A stretch of DNA of 64,000 nucleotides, from positions 124,001 to 188,000 of the forward strand of contig NZ_BLZO01000091.1 of the NCBI RefSeq assembly GCF_014132355.1. Direction: 5' to 3'. This stretch comes from Okeania sp. KiyG1. Its GTDB lineage: Bacteria; Cyanobacteriota; Cyanobacteriia; Cyanobacteriales; Microcoleaceae. A program made the translations under genes and the position numbers. The notes under the pieces were generated by a model. The model ran no database searches and had not been told where the DNA came from. It worked only from the letters and a program-made list of their open reading frames with translations. Position 1 is the first letter of the stretch; each line of letters opens with the position of its first letter. Below are positions 57,075-64,000 of the stretch, piece after piece.

Positions 57075-57425
57075 ATGCAAATCCAAGACTACTTCAATTT
57101 CCTAGCGCCTGATGATATCCGCATCAAAGGTAGCCGCATTGGTATCGAAAGTGTTCTCTATGAATACATTTATCGTGCTAAAACTCCCGAAGAAATTGCT
57201 GAACAATTTGAGACTATTACCCTGGAAGATGTCTACGCCACCATCCTCTACTATTTACACAACAAAGAGGAAGTCAGAATTTACTTAGCTGACTGGCTAG
57301 AATTTTGTCGCCAACAACGGGAAGAGCAAATGCGTAATCCTTCCCCTGCACGGCAGAGATTTCGCAAATTAAAAGCAGAAGCAGATGTTCAGCAAGAGTA
57401 CACTGAGTCAGGGAACACTGTATGA
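57075..57425 (+). CDS. DUF433 family protein (antitoxin-like)
   Basis: DUF433 proteins are small winged-helix-like proteins commonly encoded just before DUF5615 PIN-like toxins, where they act as antitoxins. The diagnostic parts are PDDIRIKGSRIGIESVLYEY and the stretch AKTPEEIAEQFETITLEDVYATILYYLHN. The C-terminal tail (YLADWLEFCRQQREEQMR...) would wrap the toxin. The stop overlaps the ATG of the next gene by four bases (ATGA), a tight coupling typical of toxin-antitoxin pairs. It is intact although its toxin is frameshifted. Confidence 0.85.
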   Translation: MQIQDYFNFLAPDDIRIKGSRIGIESVLYEYIYRAKTPEEIAEQFETITLEDVYATILYYLHNKEEVRIYLADWLEFCRQQREEQMRNPSPARQRFRKLKAEADVQQEYTESGNTV

Positions 57426-57783
57426 CAATTCAAGATTTGCTTGATGAGCATATCGCCCCCCTGTACCGAACCCAACCAGTCAAGCACCCGGTCTTGTTGT
57501 CAGAATGATTGGCGATCCAGACGCTCCTCCAAAAGAAACTCTCGATCCAGAGATTTTAATTTGGTGTGAGACTCATAATTTCATCTTAGTGACAAACAAT
57601 CGAAAATCTATGCCTAAACATCTGGCAGATCATCTGGCAGAAGGTCGTCATATACCTGGAATTTTTATCATCGATCCATCCAAAAATATTGGTGAAATTC
57701 TCACAGAATTAATTATTATTGCAGGTGCTTCCTTTGTCAATGAATATCAAGATCGGTTTGAATACTTACCATTGAGTAAATAA
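57422..57783 (+). pseudogene. DUF5615 PIN-like toxin, frameshifted
   Basis: From ATG 57422 the frame reads MTIQDLLDEHIAPLYRTQ, the normal family start with the catalytic LLDEH, but then passes a stop at 57506. The rest of the family, VVRMIGDPDAPPKETLDPEIL...VTNNRKSMPKHL...RHIPGIFI, is in the neighbouring frame and open to 57783. One base missing around 57487-57491 (CACCCGGT) would explain it. The second part alone, from ATG 57505, lacks the N-terminal active-site aspartate. The pair may therefore be inactive, or the base may be an assembly error. Confidence 0.78.
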
Positions 57784-57919
57784 GTGGTGCGTTACGGGAA
57801 GTAGGGTTCAACAGTCTTGAATAAAAGGCGATTTTGCATCCGCAACGCTGCGCGGTCGCTCTTAAAATATCGTTTGTTTGGGAAGGGGCGATCGCTCTTG
57901 TTTAAGAGAGGTACAATTT

Positions 57920-58237
57920 TCATAGTTCCCCTGTAATTATTTTCGACCTTTGCTCTTCTCGTTCGGTTCTAACTTCCGCAACCAGATCGCCCGAATAGAT
58001 ACCATGAGTTTGTTGTATTTCTGCTCGGAGAGAATTTAAACGTTCTAAAGCTTTTTGAGATTGGCGATCGCCTTCATCAGAAGTTCCATCGCCTCTTTGT
58101 TTCAGGGTTTCTAATCCCAGACGCACTACTTCCACAGCTACTTCAGAGAGTGTCTGATGTTTTTGAGTCGCTAATTGGAGTAGGGTGTTGTACTGTTCCG
58201 GTTCTAAAACCAGTGGGGGATATGGATATTTTGTCAT
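57920..58237 (-). CDS. Small ribbon-helix-helix-like antitoxin candidate
   Basis: The 105-residue protein begins TKYPYPPLVLEPEQYNTLLQLATQKHQTLSEVAVEVVRLGLETL, which reads like a short beta strand followed by two helices as in ribbon-helix-helix DNA-binding antitoxins. The C-terminal part is highly charged and helical (LERLNSLRAEIQQTHG...). No toxin gene follows on the same strand. Downstream is only a GC-rich spacer, so it is an orphan. The start is a clean ATG. A role in repressing its own promoter is typical of the type but unproven here. Confidence 0.6.
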   Translation of the reverse strand: MTKYPYPPLVLEPEQYNTLLQLATQKHQTLSEVAVEVVRLGLETLKQRGDGTSDEGDRQSQKALERLNSLRAEIQQTHGIYSGDLVAEVRTEREEQRSKIITGEL

Positions 58238-58628
58238 ATTATTCTCTGAACATAAATGTTTTGGGAATGCTTCCTATTGTATCATTATTTTGAGTAAATG
58301 GAGAAATGCTCACTCACTTGCCTTATTTTTGCAGGGCGATCGCTTTCAACCAAAATATAATGCTGACTTTAGATTTATAGCAGTCGCCACTATAGTTAGG
58401 ACATCCAGTAATTATGATGATTTATGACGCGAGCAAGATATGACGAGCAAGACGCGAGCAAGATGCTCGCACTAATTGTCGCGTGCCGCCTTAGCGGTTG
58501 CTAGATCAAATTTTTTTTAACTATGTTCGCATTTATCAAGCATAGTGTGTTATTATGTAAGCATGGGAAAAAGTACGCGCAGATAGGGTCGCTTTTCAAA
58601 CTATAAAAACTATGTCGAGAGCAATAAT
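58238..58628. other. Spacer without a gene
   Basis: A GACGCGAGCAAGAT-type short repeat (about 58425-58465) with the inverted GATGCTCGC lies here. The rest is unremarkable. The promoter of the Uma2 gene at 58629 should be in its last 100 bases. Confidence 0.4.
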
Positions 58629-59546
58629 ATGACTAATATATCCGTTCAACATGAACCACAACTGCCAGCAAAGGAAACTTTGCCTACCATGTATGACTTA
58701 CCAAGCGAAAACCCGGAGGAACCTGGTTTGCCAGACGAATTTCATGACTTTCAACCTGAACTTTTGCGCGAAACTTTCCAACCGCGCAACTGGTATCCCG
58801 ATAAATTGTTTTGTGGCACCGATATGAATCTCTACTACGATGTCAAACATCCTAAATGGTACAAACGTCCAGACTGGTTTGCAGTTGTGGGAGTGCCAAG
58901 GTGGTATAAACAATCGGATATGCGCTTAAGTTATGTAGTTTGGGACGAAAAAATTAACCCGTTGGTAGTAGTCGAGTTATTATCTCCAGGTACAGAAGAT
59001 GAAGACTTAGGAGAGACAATAGGAGAACCGGGAAAACCTCCGACTAAGTGGGAAGTTTACGAGAGTATTCTGAAAGTTCCTTATTATGTTACCTTCAGTC
59101 GCTATACAAATGAAATGCAGGCCTTTCATTTAGTGGGCGATCGCTACCAAAGGGCAGAGTTGAATGAGGGACGTTTGTTGCTTCCGGAGGTAGAACTCAG
59201 TCTGGGTTTGTGGCAGGGAAGTTACAAGGATAGAGATAGACTCTGGTTGCGGTGGATGACCCCAGAAGGAGATTTGATACCAACTTTAGAAGAGAAGGAA
59301 GCAGCAGCTAAAGAGGAAGCAGCAGTAGCTAAAGAGGAGGCAGCAGTAGCTAAACAACAAGCTACCAATGCTGAACAACGAGCTACCAATGCCGAACAAG
59401 AGGCAGCAGCAGCTAAACAACAAGCTACCAATGCTGAACAGGAGGTAGCAGCAGTTAAAGAAGAGTTAGCAGCAGCTAAAAAACAAAGCGATCGCTTACT
59501 AGCGAAACTGCGAGAGTTGGGTATCATTCCTGACGATTTCAGTTAA
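58629..59546 (+). CDS. Uma2 (DUF820) family protein with alanine-rich coiled-coil tail
   Basis: This Uma2 type has a PD-(D/E)XK-like core. The first 210 residues show YDVKHPKWYKRPDWFAVVGVP, then LVVVELLSPGTEDEDLG with the expected acidic metal ligands, WEVYESILKVPYYVTFSRYTNEMQAF, and the closing LSLGLWQG...LWLRWM. The tail (about 220-300) consists of EAA.AK.QATNAEQ repeats, a predicted long coiled coil like that of the Uma2 gene at 8836 but with a different repeat. The whole 305-residue length suits this subfamily. Function in the cell is unknown. The tail repeats are written with varied codons, and a complementary reading frame across them is a shadow. Confidence 0.85.
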   Translation: MTNISVQHEPQLPAKETLPTMYDLPSENPEEPGLPDEFHDFQPELLRETFQPRNWYPDKLFCGTDMNLYYDVKHPKWYKRPDWFAVVGVPRWYKQSDMRLSYVVWDEKINPLVVVELLSPGTEDEDLGETIGEPGKPPTKWEVYESILKVPYYVTFSRYTNEMQAFHLVGDRYQRAELNEGRLLLPEVELSLGLWQGSYKDRDRLWLRWMTPEGDLIPTLEEKEAAAKEEAAVAKEEAAVAKQQATNAEQRATNAEQEAAAAKQQATNAEQEVAAVKEELAAAKKQSDRLLAKLRELGIIPDDFS

Positions 59547-59632
59547 ATAGTTTTAGTTTTTTTTGTAGGTTGGGTGAGGTAGTACCCTACTCAACCTCAA
59601 ATTAGGAATATTCATTAATTGATAAAATTGAT

Positions 59633-59763
59633 AATTACCTCTGGTTAAAACCGTTACGGAATTGAATATCAGGAAATATTATTTCTTCTCTTGGTCGATT
59701 GGATATGGCGAGGTCTCTTCGCCATCCCTCGACCGCTTTTTTTCCCCTTAAAAGGAGAGGTTT
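59633..59763 (-). repeat. Interspersed GCCTCCCC/AGGTAATTA repeat, copy H (compact form)
   Basis: The copy is reversed, from AATTACCTCTGGTTAAAACC to CCCCTTAAAAGGAGAGGTTT. It is the shortest complete copy. The segment GGTCGATTGGATATGGCGA faces TCGCCATCCCTCGACC, giving a clear hairpin. MITE copy 3 begins immediately after it. Confidence 0.75.
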
Positions 59764-59764
59764 T

Positions 59765-59958
<194 letters not shown>

Positions 59959-60210
59959 TATACCAAATTTCAAAAAGGTAGTTACATCTTAATTTGTGAT
60001 TTATTCCTACAATAAAAAAATATAAATGCTATAAAATATAAAAATTAAACCCTTTTTTCATCTTTTTCTTATGTTTTTATTTCCCTGTTCCCAGCTCCGG
60101 TGTTCCCTGTTCCCTGTGTCATGACTGTAGCAGTATTTTATGAAATTGGTATTAAACCCGCTGTGATTTCTGTTATCGTCAAATGTTAGCGAAAGAAGGT
60201 CGTTTATCTT

Positions 60211-60936
60211 ATGTCCATCACATCACGAAGTTTGCAAAAGCTCCTCCGGGAGAATATATCGGGGGAAAAACCCCTTAATGTTGACCCCGAACAAGCCCGA
60301 GAACTGGCGGAAGAGTTGTTGGCCAGAGTTGAGTCTCTCGCTGGCGTTAAGCGGAATGATAACTGTCATCATTATAGTCGTTTCCAAGGGGGGGCAAATG
60401 GAGACAAGCCTCCCAGCAACACTCTCTGTTGTTCTATTCTGCTGGAAGAATCAAGCGATCGCTGGTATCGAGATCATACCCATTTACATTTGCTCAGGAG
60501 TCCGGAGCAACAGCTATGGGTAGAGTTGGGCAGAGAGCGATCGCCCGCCCCCGTTTCAGACATTGGTGAGGTGGTTGCTCTAGTCCAAGCATTTTTGCAG
60601 CGGGTTGATCGGCAAAAAGCACAGGCTGCCAAGCGCCAAAAACAGAAAGACTTGAAAGTGCAAGCTATCTTGGCTCAGGTGCGTAAAATTGCCAAGGAAG
60701 ATGGATTTGACTTTGCCACCGAAGTCGATAGTATTAAGCTGAAGCTGATTATTCGTCTGTCTGACAACGATTACTTTGCTATTTTGATTCCCTTTAACCA
60801 GTTCAAGGAGGTGCTGCCCAAATTGCGCACTGCAATTCAGGCTCTCCGCGAAACTTACAACAGCGGTGTTCGCTTTAAAACCCATCTCAAGCGGGGTTAT
60901 CGCCGTTCTGACTGGGTTCGTCATCAGGATTTGTAG
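60211..60936 (+). CDS. Conserved-looking hypothetical protein linked to a MoxR gene
   Basis: The 241-residue protein is not recognised as a named domain. It has a short helical start, a region with HYSRFQGG, SNTLCCSILLEESSDRWYRDHTHLHLL and WVELGRERSP, then a basic coiled-coil (RVDRQKAQAAKRQKQKDLKVQAI) and a C-terminal alpha/beta part (IKLKLIIRLSDNDYFAILIPF). Its composition is richer in GC than the spacers. It lies 387 bases upstream of the MoxR ATPase on the same strand, with a MITE-like element between, so it may be an accessory gene of that cluster. It could be cytoplasmic and nucleic-acid-binding by charge, but no function is claimed. Confidence 0.65.
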   Translation: MSITSRSLQKLLRENISGEKPLNVDPEQARELAEELLARVESLAGVKRNDNCHHYSRFQGGANGDKPPSNTLCCSILLEESSDRWYRDHTHLHLLRSPEQQLWVELGRERSPAPVSDIGEVVALVQAFLQRVDRQKAQAAKRQKQKDLKVQAILAQVRKIAKEDGFDFATEVDSIKLKLIIRLSDNDYFAILIPFNQFKEVLPKLRTAIQALRETYNSGVRFKTHLKRGYRRSDWVRHQDL

Positions 60937-60955
60937 TTATATCAATGAACAATTA

Positions 60956-61203
60956 ATATCATGTTCGGTTGAATACTTATAAATAACTGTTGTGAGGAGT
61001 CAGGAGTCAACCCACCCTCGCCCCTCCTCCCTGGAGGAGGGGAAGTCAGGAGTCAACCCACCCCTCGCCCCTCCCAGGAGGGGAAGAAAGGAGAAAAAGA
61101 GGAAATATTGGGTAATAGTATTGATAATTTCAGTATTTCTTTGGTACAGTCGGTATTGTCAGTCCTTAAATTTTATTTATAACTGATTATCCGAACATGA
61201 TAT
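60956..61203. mobile_element. MITE-like element, ATATCATGTCCG family, copy 4
   Basis: The ends ATATCATGTTCGG and CCGAACATGATAT match copy 3. Where copy 3 has a heptamer array, this copy has two GC-rich blocks of the CCCACC(C)CTCGCCCCTCC type (about 61007-61085), which recur at about 25832 and 27568. It therefore carries secondary insertions. Confidence 0.8.
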
Positions 61204-61323
61204 AACAATGTACAATGAAGAATTGGATGGCTAGCAAGCGATGAAGCTTGCATTTTTAAATCACCAAGTATTAGTTGTTAATTGTTAATTATTAATTATT
61301 AATTATTAATTATTAATTGTTAA

Positions 61324-62409
61324 ATGATTCGTATTGATGCCCGCGAACTCTATCAAGTTCTGGAACTGACCCCACCGGAGCAAAATATCCTCCTGGTGGG
61401 CAAGCATGGTATTGGCAAATCAGAAATTATTAGCCATTTCTACCGTCAGCGTCAGAAACTGCCTGTAATCCCATTCTTTTTGGGTCAGATGAGCGATCCT
61501 GGGGATTTGATTGGCTTGTTGCATAAAGATGAGAAAACAGGTCGTTCCGTTTTTTTACCCCCCTACTGGTGGCCTGACCCCGATCGCCCGGTGGTACTTT
61601 TTCTGGACGAACTTAACCGGGCTCGCCCTGAAATTTTGCAGGCGGTTCAAGACCTGACGCTCAACAAAACCTTGGCTGGTAAACCCCTACCCCCTGGCAG
61701 TATTGTGATTGCTGCAGTGAATGCGGGGGAAGAATATCAACTGACCGAACTCGATCCGGCTCTGGTGTCACGGTTCAATCTCTACGAGTTTGTGCCGACG
61801 GTGGAAGATTGGCTGCTTTGGGCTTCCGGGCAGGATATCGATTCACGGGTGCTGACATTTATCCAACAGCATCCGGAGTATCTTGATGGTGACAACCCGG
61901 ATGCGGATGTGGCGATCGCTACCGCAGGCTTAATCAAAACCCCCGATCGCCGCGCTTGGGTCAAAGTTGCGGATTTTGTTCGCAACCATACAAAACTGGA
62001 GGATATTCACTTCAAACTGATTGCCGGCATGGTGGGGAGTCGGGCTAGTATAGCCTTTCGTCAAAGCCTCGCTACCCAACGGGGTCTGGGGCCTGAGCAA
62101 CTCCTGTTGCAATATTCTAAGTATTCCAAACAGCTCAAAGACTTGGATATTCAGGACTTTGCCAGTTTGAACGAACGGGTGTTACTCTGGCTCAATACCG
62201 GGCATTGCCCGGAAACAAAAGCAGATAATGCCCGCAAAAATCTGTTAAAATATCTCCAGTATCTCCGTAAGGCTAAACAACAGGAGGCGATCGCCCATTT
62301 TTCCTCCCTAGTTCAGGGTCCTAAATTTAGCGATGCCATGGGGTTTGTCGCTGAATCGATGGATTTGATTGACTTTTTATCGGAGTATTTGGAGGCGATC
62401 GAGGTATGA
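61324..62409 (+). CDS. MoxR-type AAA+ ATPase
   Basis: MoxR ATPases are chaperones that work with VWA-domain proteins to mature or insert metal cofactors. The 361-residue protein shows Walker A LLVGKHGIGKSEII near residue 25, the loop MSDPGDLIGLL, Walker B VVLFLDELNRARPEILQAV near 93, sensor 1 IVIAAVNAG, and the arginine-finger region ELDPALVSRFNLYEF. The C-terminal half is a helical lid. Its closest named neighbours are AAA_5 proteins. The downstream partial gene at 63520 resembles the VWA/DUF2201 partner of such ATPases, with an Uma2 gene between them. The ATG at 61324 follows an AATTATT array directly, so the ribosome site is weak. Confidence 0.88.
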   Translation: MIRIDARELYQVLELTPPEQNILLVGKHGIGKSEIISHFYRQRQKLPVIPFFLGQMSDPGDLIGLLHKDEKTGRSVFLPPYWWPDPDRPVVLFLDELNRARPEILQAVQDLTLNKTLAGKPLPPGSIVIAAVNAGEEYQLTELDPALVSRFNLYEFVPTVEDWLLWASGQDIDSRVLTFIQQHPEYLDGDNPDADVAIATAGLIKTPDRRAWVKVADFVRNHTKLEDIHFKLIAGMVGSRASIAFRQSLATQRGLGPEQLLLQYSKYSKQLKDLDIQDFASLNERVLLWLNTGHCPETKADNARKNLLKYLQYLRKAKQQEAIAHFSSLVQGPKFSDAMGFVAESMDLIDFLSEYLEAIEV

Positions 62410-62471
62410 ACCAAAATCCTTCTCTATATCCCCAAACCCTCTCTTGTCTTAATCTTTCGTACTGAATAACT

Positions 62472-63092
62472 ATGATTGCAACTTTAACAACACCCGTATC
62501 ATTCGATGAATTTGTTGACTGGTATCCGGAAAACTCGACCGATAAATATGAACTACACAATGGAGCAATTGTCAAAATACCTTTAGGAACTGGAGAACAT
62601 TCTGCCATTATCGGTTTTTTAATCGGAAAACTGGGAATTCACATCAAGCGTTACGAATTACCTTTCGCAATTCCAGGCGATTGCTTGCTGAAACCGATCC
62701 ATGACGAATCAGGTTACCAACCTGACATTATTGTCCTCAATAAAGCGCAACTGGCAGAGGAACCCCGTTGGCAGAAAGAATCAATTATTACCAAGGGAAA
62801 TTCCGTGGGATTGGCGATAGAGGTTGTCAGTACAAACTGGCAAGATGATTATCTAAGGAAAGTCGGGGAATACGAACTGATGGGTATACCCGAATACTGG
62901 ATTGTGGATTATCTGGGTTTAGGCGGTCGGCGGTTTATCGGCAATCCCAAACAACCGACTCTCTCTGTTTACCAACTGGTGGATGGGGAGTATCAGGTAA
63001 CGCTGTTTACCGGAAACGACAGGATTGAGTCTTTGGCTTTCCCGGAATTGCAACTGAGCGCTGCAGATATTTTTGCAGCAAAAACTATATGA
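62472..63092 (+). CDS. Uma2 (DUF820) family protein, short form
   Basis: This is the compact Uma2 type of 206 residues with no coiled-coil tail. The family pattern is complete: FVDWYPENSTDKYELHNGAIVKIP, HSAIIGFLIGKLGIHI, SGYQPDIIVLNK with the metal-ligand aspartate, LAIEVVSTNWQDDYLRKVGEYELMGIPEYWIVDYLG with glutamate and lysine, and the closing L..FPELQLSAADIF. It lies between the MoxR gene and the VWA-like gene on the same strand, 62 bases after MoxR. The nuclease chemistry is predicted by fold only. Confidence 0.9.
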   Translation: MIATLTTPVSFDEFVDWYPENSTDKYELHNGAIVKIPLGTGEHSAIIGFLIGKLGIHIKRYELPFAIPGDCLLKPIHDESGYQPDIIVLNKAQLAEEPRWQKESIITKGNSVGLAIEVVSTNWQDDYLRKVGEYELMGIPEYWIVDYLGLGGRRFIGNPKQPTLSVYQLVDGEYQVTLFTGNDRIESLAFPELQLSAADIFAAKTI

Positions 63093-63136
63093 GAAAGGTG
63101 TTGATAACTATAACTAAATTTGCTAGTTATGAATTC

Positions 63137-63467
63137 GATCCCCCCAGCCCCCCTTAATAAGCTATCCCTTATAAGGAACTCCTGAAAACCTTGTGTGACC
63201 CACCCCTAACCCCTCCGGTGGAGGGGAAGGGGAGTAGGGAGCAGGGGAGAAGGGAGAAAGAATCAATATGGAATAGGAAAAACTACTTAAGTTATCAAAA
63301 AAATCTACTTTTTAATCCACTTTTTCTCTGGCAAAAATCTTTGAAAGGCTAGTACATAACTTGTCGATTGTGTCAAATTTTATGTTAAGAAAGATGTTTA
63401 TTAAGCTATGCTTAATAAGGGGGGAGAATCCGGAAGTCCCCCTTATTAAGGGGGATTTAGGGGGATC
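63137..63467. repeat. Inverted-repeat element with GATCCCCC ends
   Basis: GATCCCCCCAGCCCCCCTTA at the left faces CTTATTAAGGGGGATTTAGG...GGATC at the right. The ends match those nested in the element at 37102. The 331 bp contain a GGGGAGTAGGGA run and no gene. Confidence 0.65.
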
Positions 63468-63519
63468 AAAACTGCTATATTTATAACTAGCAACTCAAAT
63501 TAACCATATTAAATGCGAT

Positions 63520-64000
63520 ATGAGAACGAAACCGATCGCCCGTCACCGCATTGCTCGGATTGTGGAAAAGTGGCTGCTCATTGAGCCACTGTTGCTAGCC
63601 ACCTGGACGAGTCATGCTTTAGTTTCTGAGCCACGCATTCAAACGATTCGCGTTCAACGGGGCCGAATTGAGTACAATCCAGATTTTATTGAGCAGTTGA
63701 GCGATCGCCACCTGGAAGCTACCCTGCGCTTTGAAGCACTACGGATTCTTCTGAAACACCCCTACAGTCGTCGCCAAGCTCACTCCGCGATTAGCTATGC
63801 TGCCAGCAATTTAACGCTCCAGGAATATTTGCAAACTGAGCTGCCGTTTCCTCGGGCGCGGGATGTCTTTGGAAATCGCAGCTACGATCAACAATTCTTC
63901 GAGTTTTACTACCACAAGCTGCTTGACCAACAGCCCCCCAGTCCGGAGGAAGCAGTCTCTGGAGAATCGGGAGCAGGAAAGGGGGGAACTGATGCCGCAC
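63520..64000 (+). CDS. VWA-like / DUF2201-type protein, N-terminal part (runs off the window)
   Basis: The frame opens with ATG at 63520 (MRTKPIARHRIARIVEKWLL) and has no stop before the window ends at 160 codons. The visible part shows SEPRIQTIRVQRGRIEYNPDFIEQL and RFEALRILLKHPYSRR, which suit the N-terminal metallopeptidase-like part of DUF2201 proteins that carry a C-terminal VWA-like domain and travel with a MoxR ATPase. The position behind MoxR supports this. The zinc-ligand region and the VWA part lie beyond the window. Codon use and GC are like the MoxR gene. A reading frame on the opposite strand here is a shadow. Confidence 0.7.
   Translation, partial: MRTKPIARHRIARIVEKWLLIEPLLLATWTSHALVSEPRIQTIRVQRGRIEYNPDFIEQLSDRHLEATLRFEALRILLKHPYSRRQAHSAISYAASNLTLQEYLQTELPFPRARDVFGNRSYDQQFFEFYYHKLLDQQPPSPEEAVSGESGAGKGGTDAA

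Noticed and set aside
63791-64000. Minus-strand frame at the window end
   Set aside because: It is antisense to the open plus-strand frame from 63520, which has better protein character and fits the MoxR context.

Overview
The window reads as part of the chromosome of a filamentous cyanobacterium, most like the low-GC, gene-sparse marine Oscillatoriales (Trichodesmium/Okeania-like); genus is inference. Supporting signs are HIP1 octamers (GCGATCGC) in many genes, an initiator tRNA interrupted by a group I intron, an XisI protein, Uma2/DUF4058/DUF928/CGLD27 family genes, CHAT-domain proteins, and very abundant short tandem repeats with 7-bp units (STRR type) in the spacers.

Layout. 0.7-3.5 kb: a Ser/Thr protein kinase overlapping an AAA-like ATPase, joined by an in-phase A7 slippery run. 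4.2-9.8 kb: a membrane pentapeptide-repeat protein, galT behind tandemly repeated copies of its own 5' end, purN, and an Uma2 nuclease-like gene. 10-25 kb: two large secreted RTX proteins (a subtilisin-like protease and an EEP phosphatase/phytase fusion with a PHO-box-like promoter). Between them lie XisI, a HAD phosphatase, a pentapeptide membrane protein, a DUF4058 gene, and a TIR-bounded element carrying thirteen 72-bp repeats. 26-27 kb: a relic of a TnpB element right end and a glutathione S-transferase. 27.6-44.6 kb: a CHAT-protease region with a WD40-TPR-CHAT giant, a divergent DUF928 gene, a 48-bp tandem array, and two TPR-CHAT paralogues that are both frameshifted. About 4.5 kb between the paralogues holds 13 tandem truncated copies of a CHAT 3' end. 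45-48.5 kb: split tRNA-fMet, then rsfS - CGLD27 - asparaginase II on the minus strand. 49.9-55.2 kb: an MBL-fold hydrolase, a diheme cytochrome c and secA. 55.5-58.2 kb: small secreted and Tat-signal ORFs and a graveyard of toxin-antitoxin genes. 58.6-64 kb: two more Uma2 genes and a MoxR-ATPase / VWA-metallopeptidase-like cluster that runs off the end.

The strongest themes are: (1) spacer repeats that invade coding sequence (ATPase, galT 5' end, antitoxin C-terminus); (2) four single-base frame breaks, several at homopolymers, which could be real decay or switching or could be assembly errors; (3) a phosphorus-scavenging RTX fusion with a matching PHO box; (4) an amplified CHAT 3'-end cassette array lying between two CHAT genes. 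All family names come from recognising motifs by eye. No database search was run.
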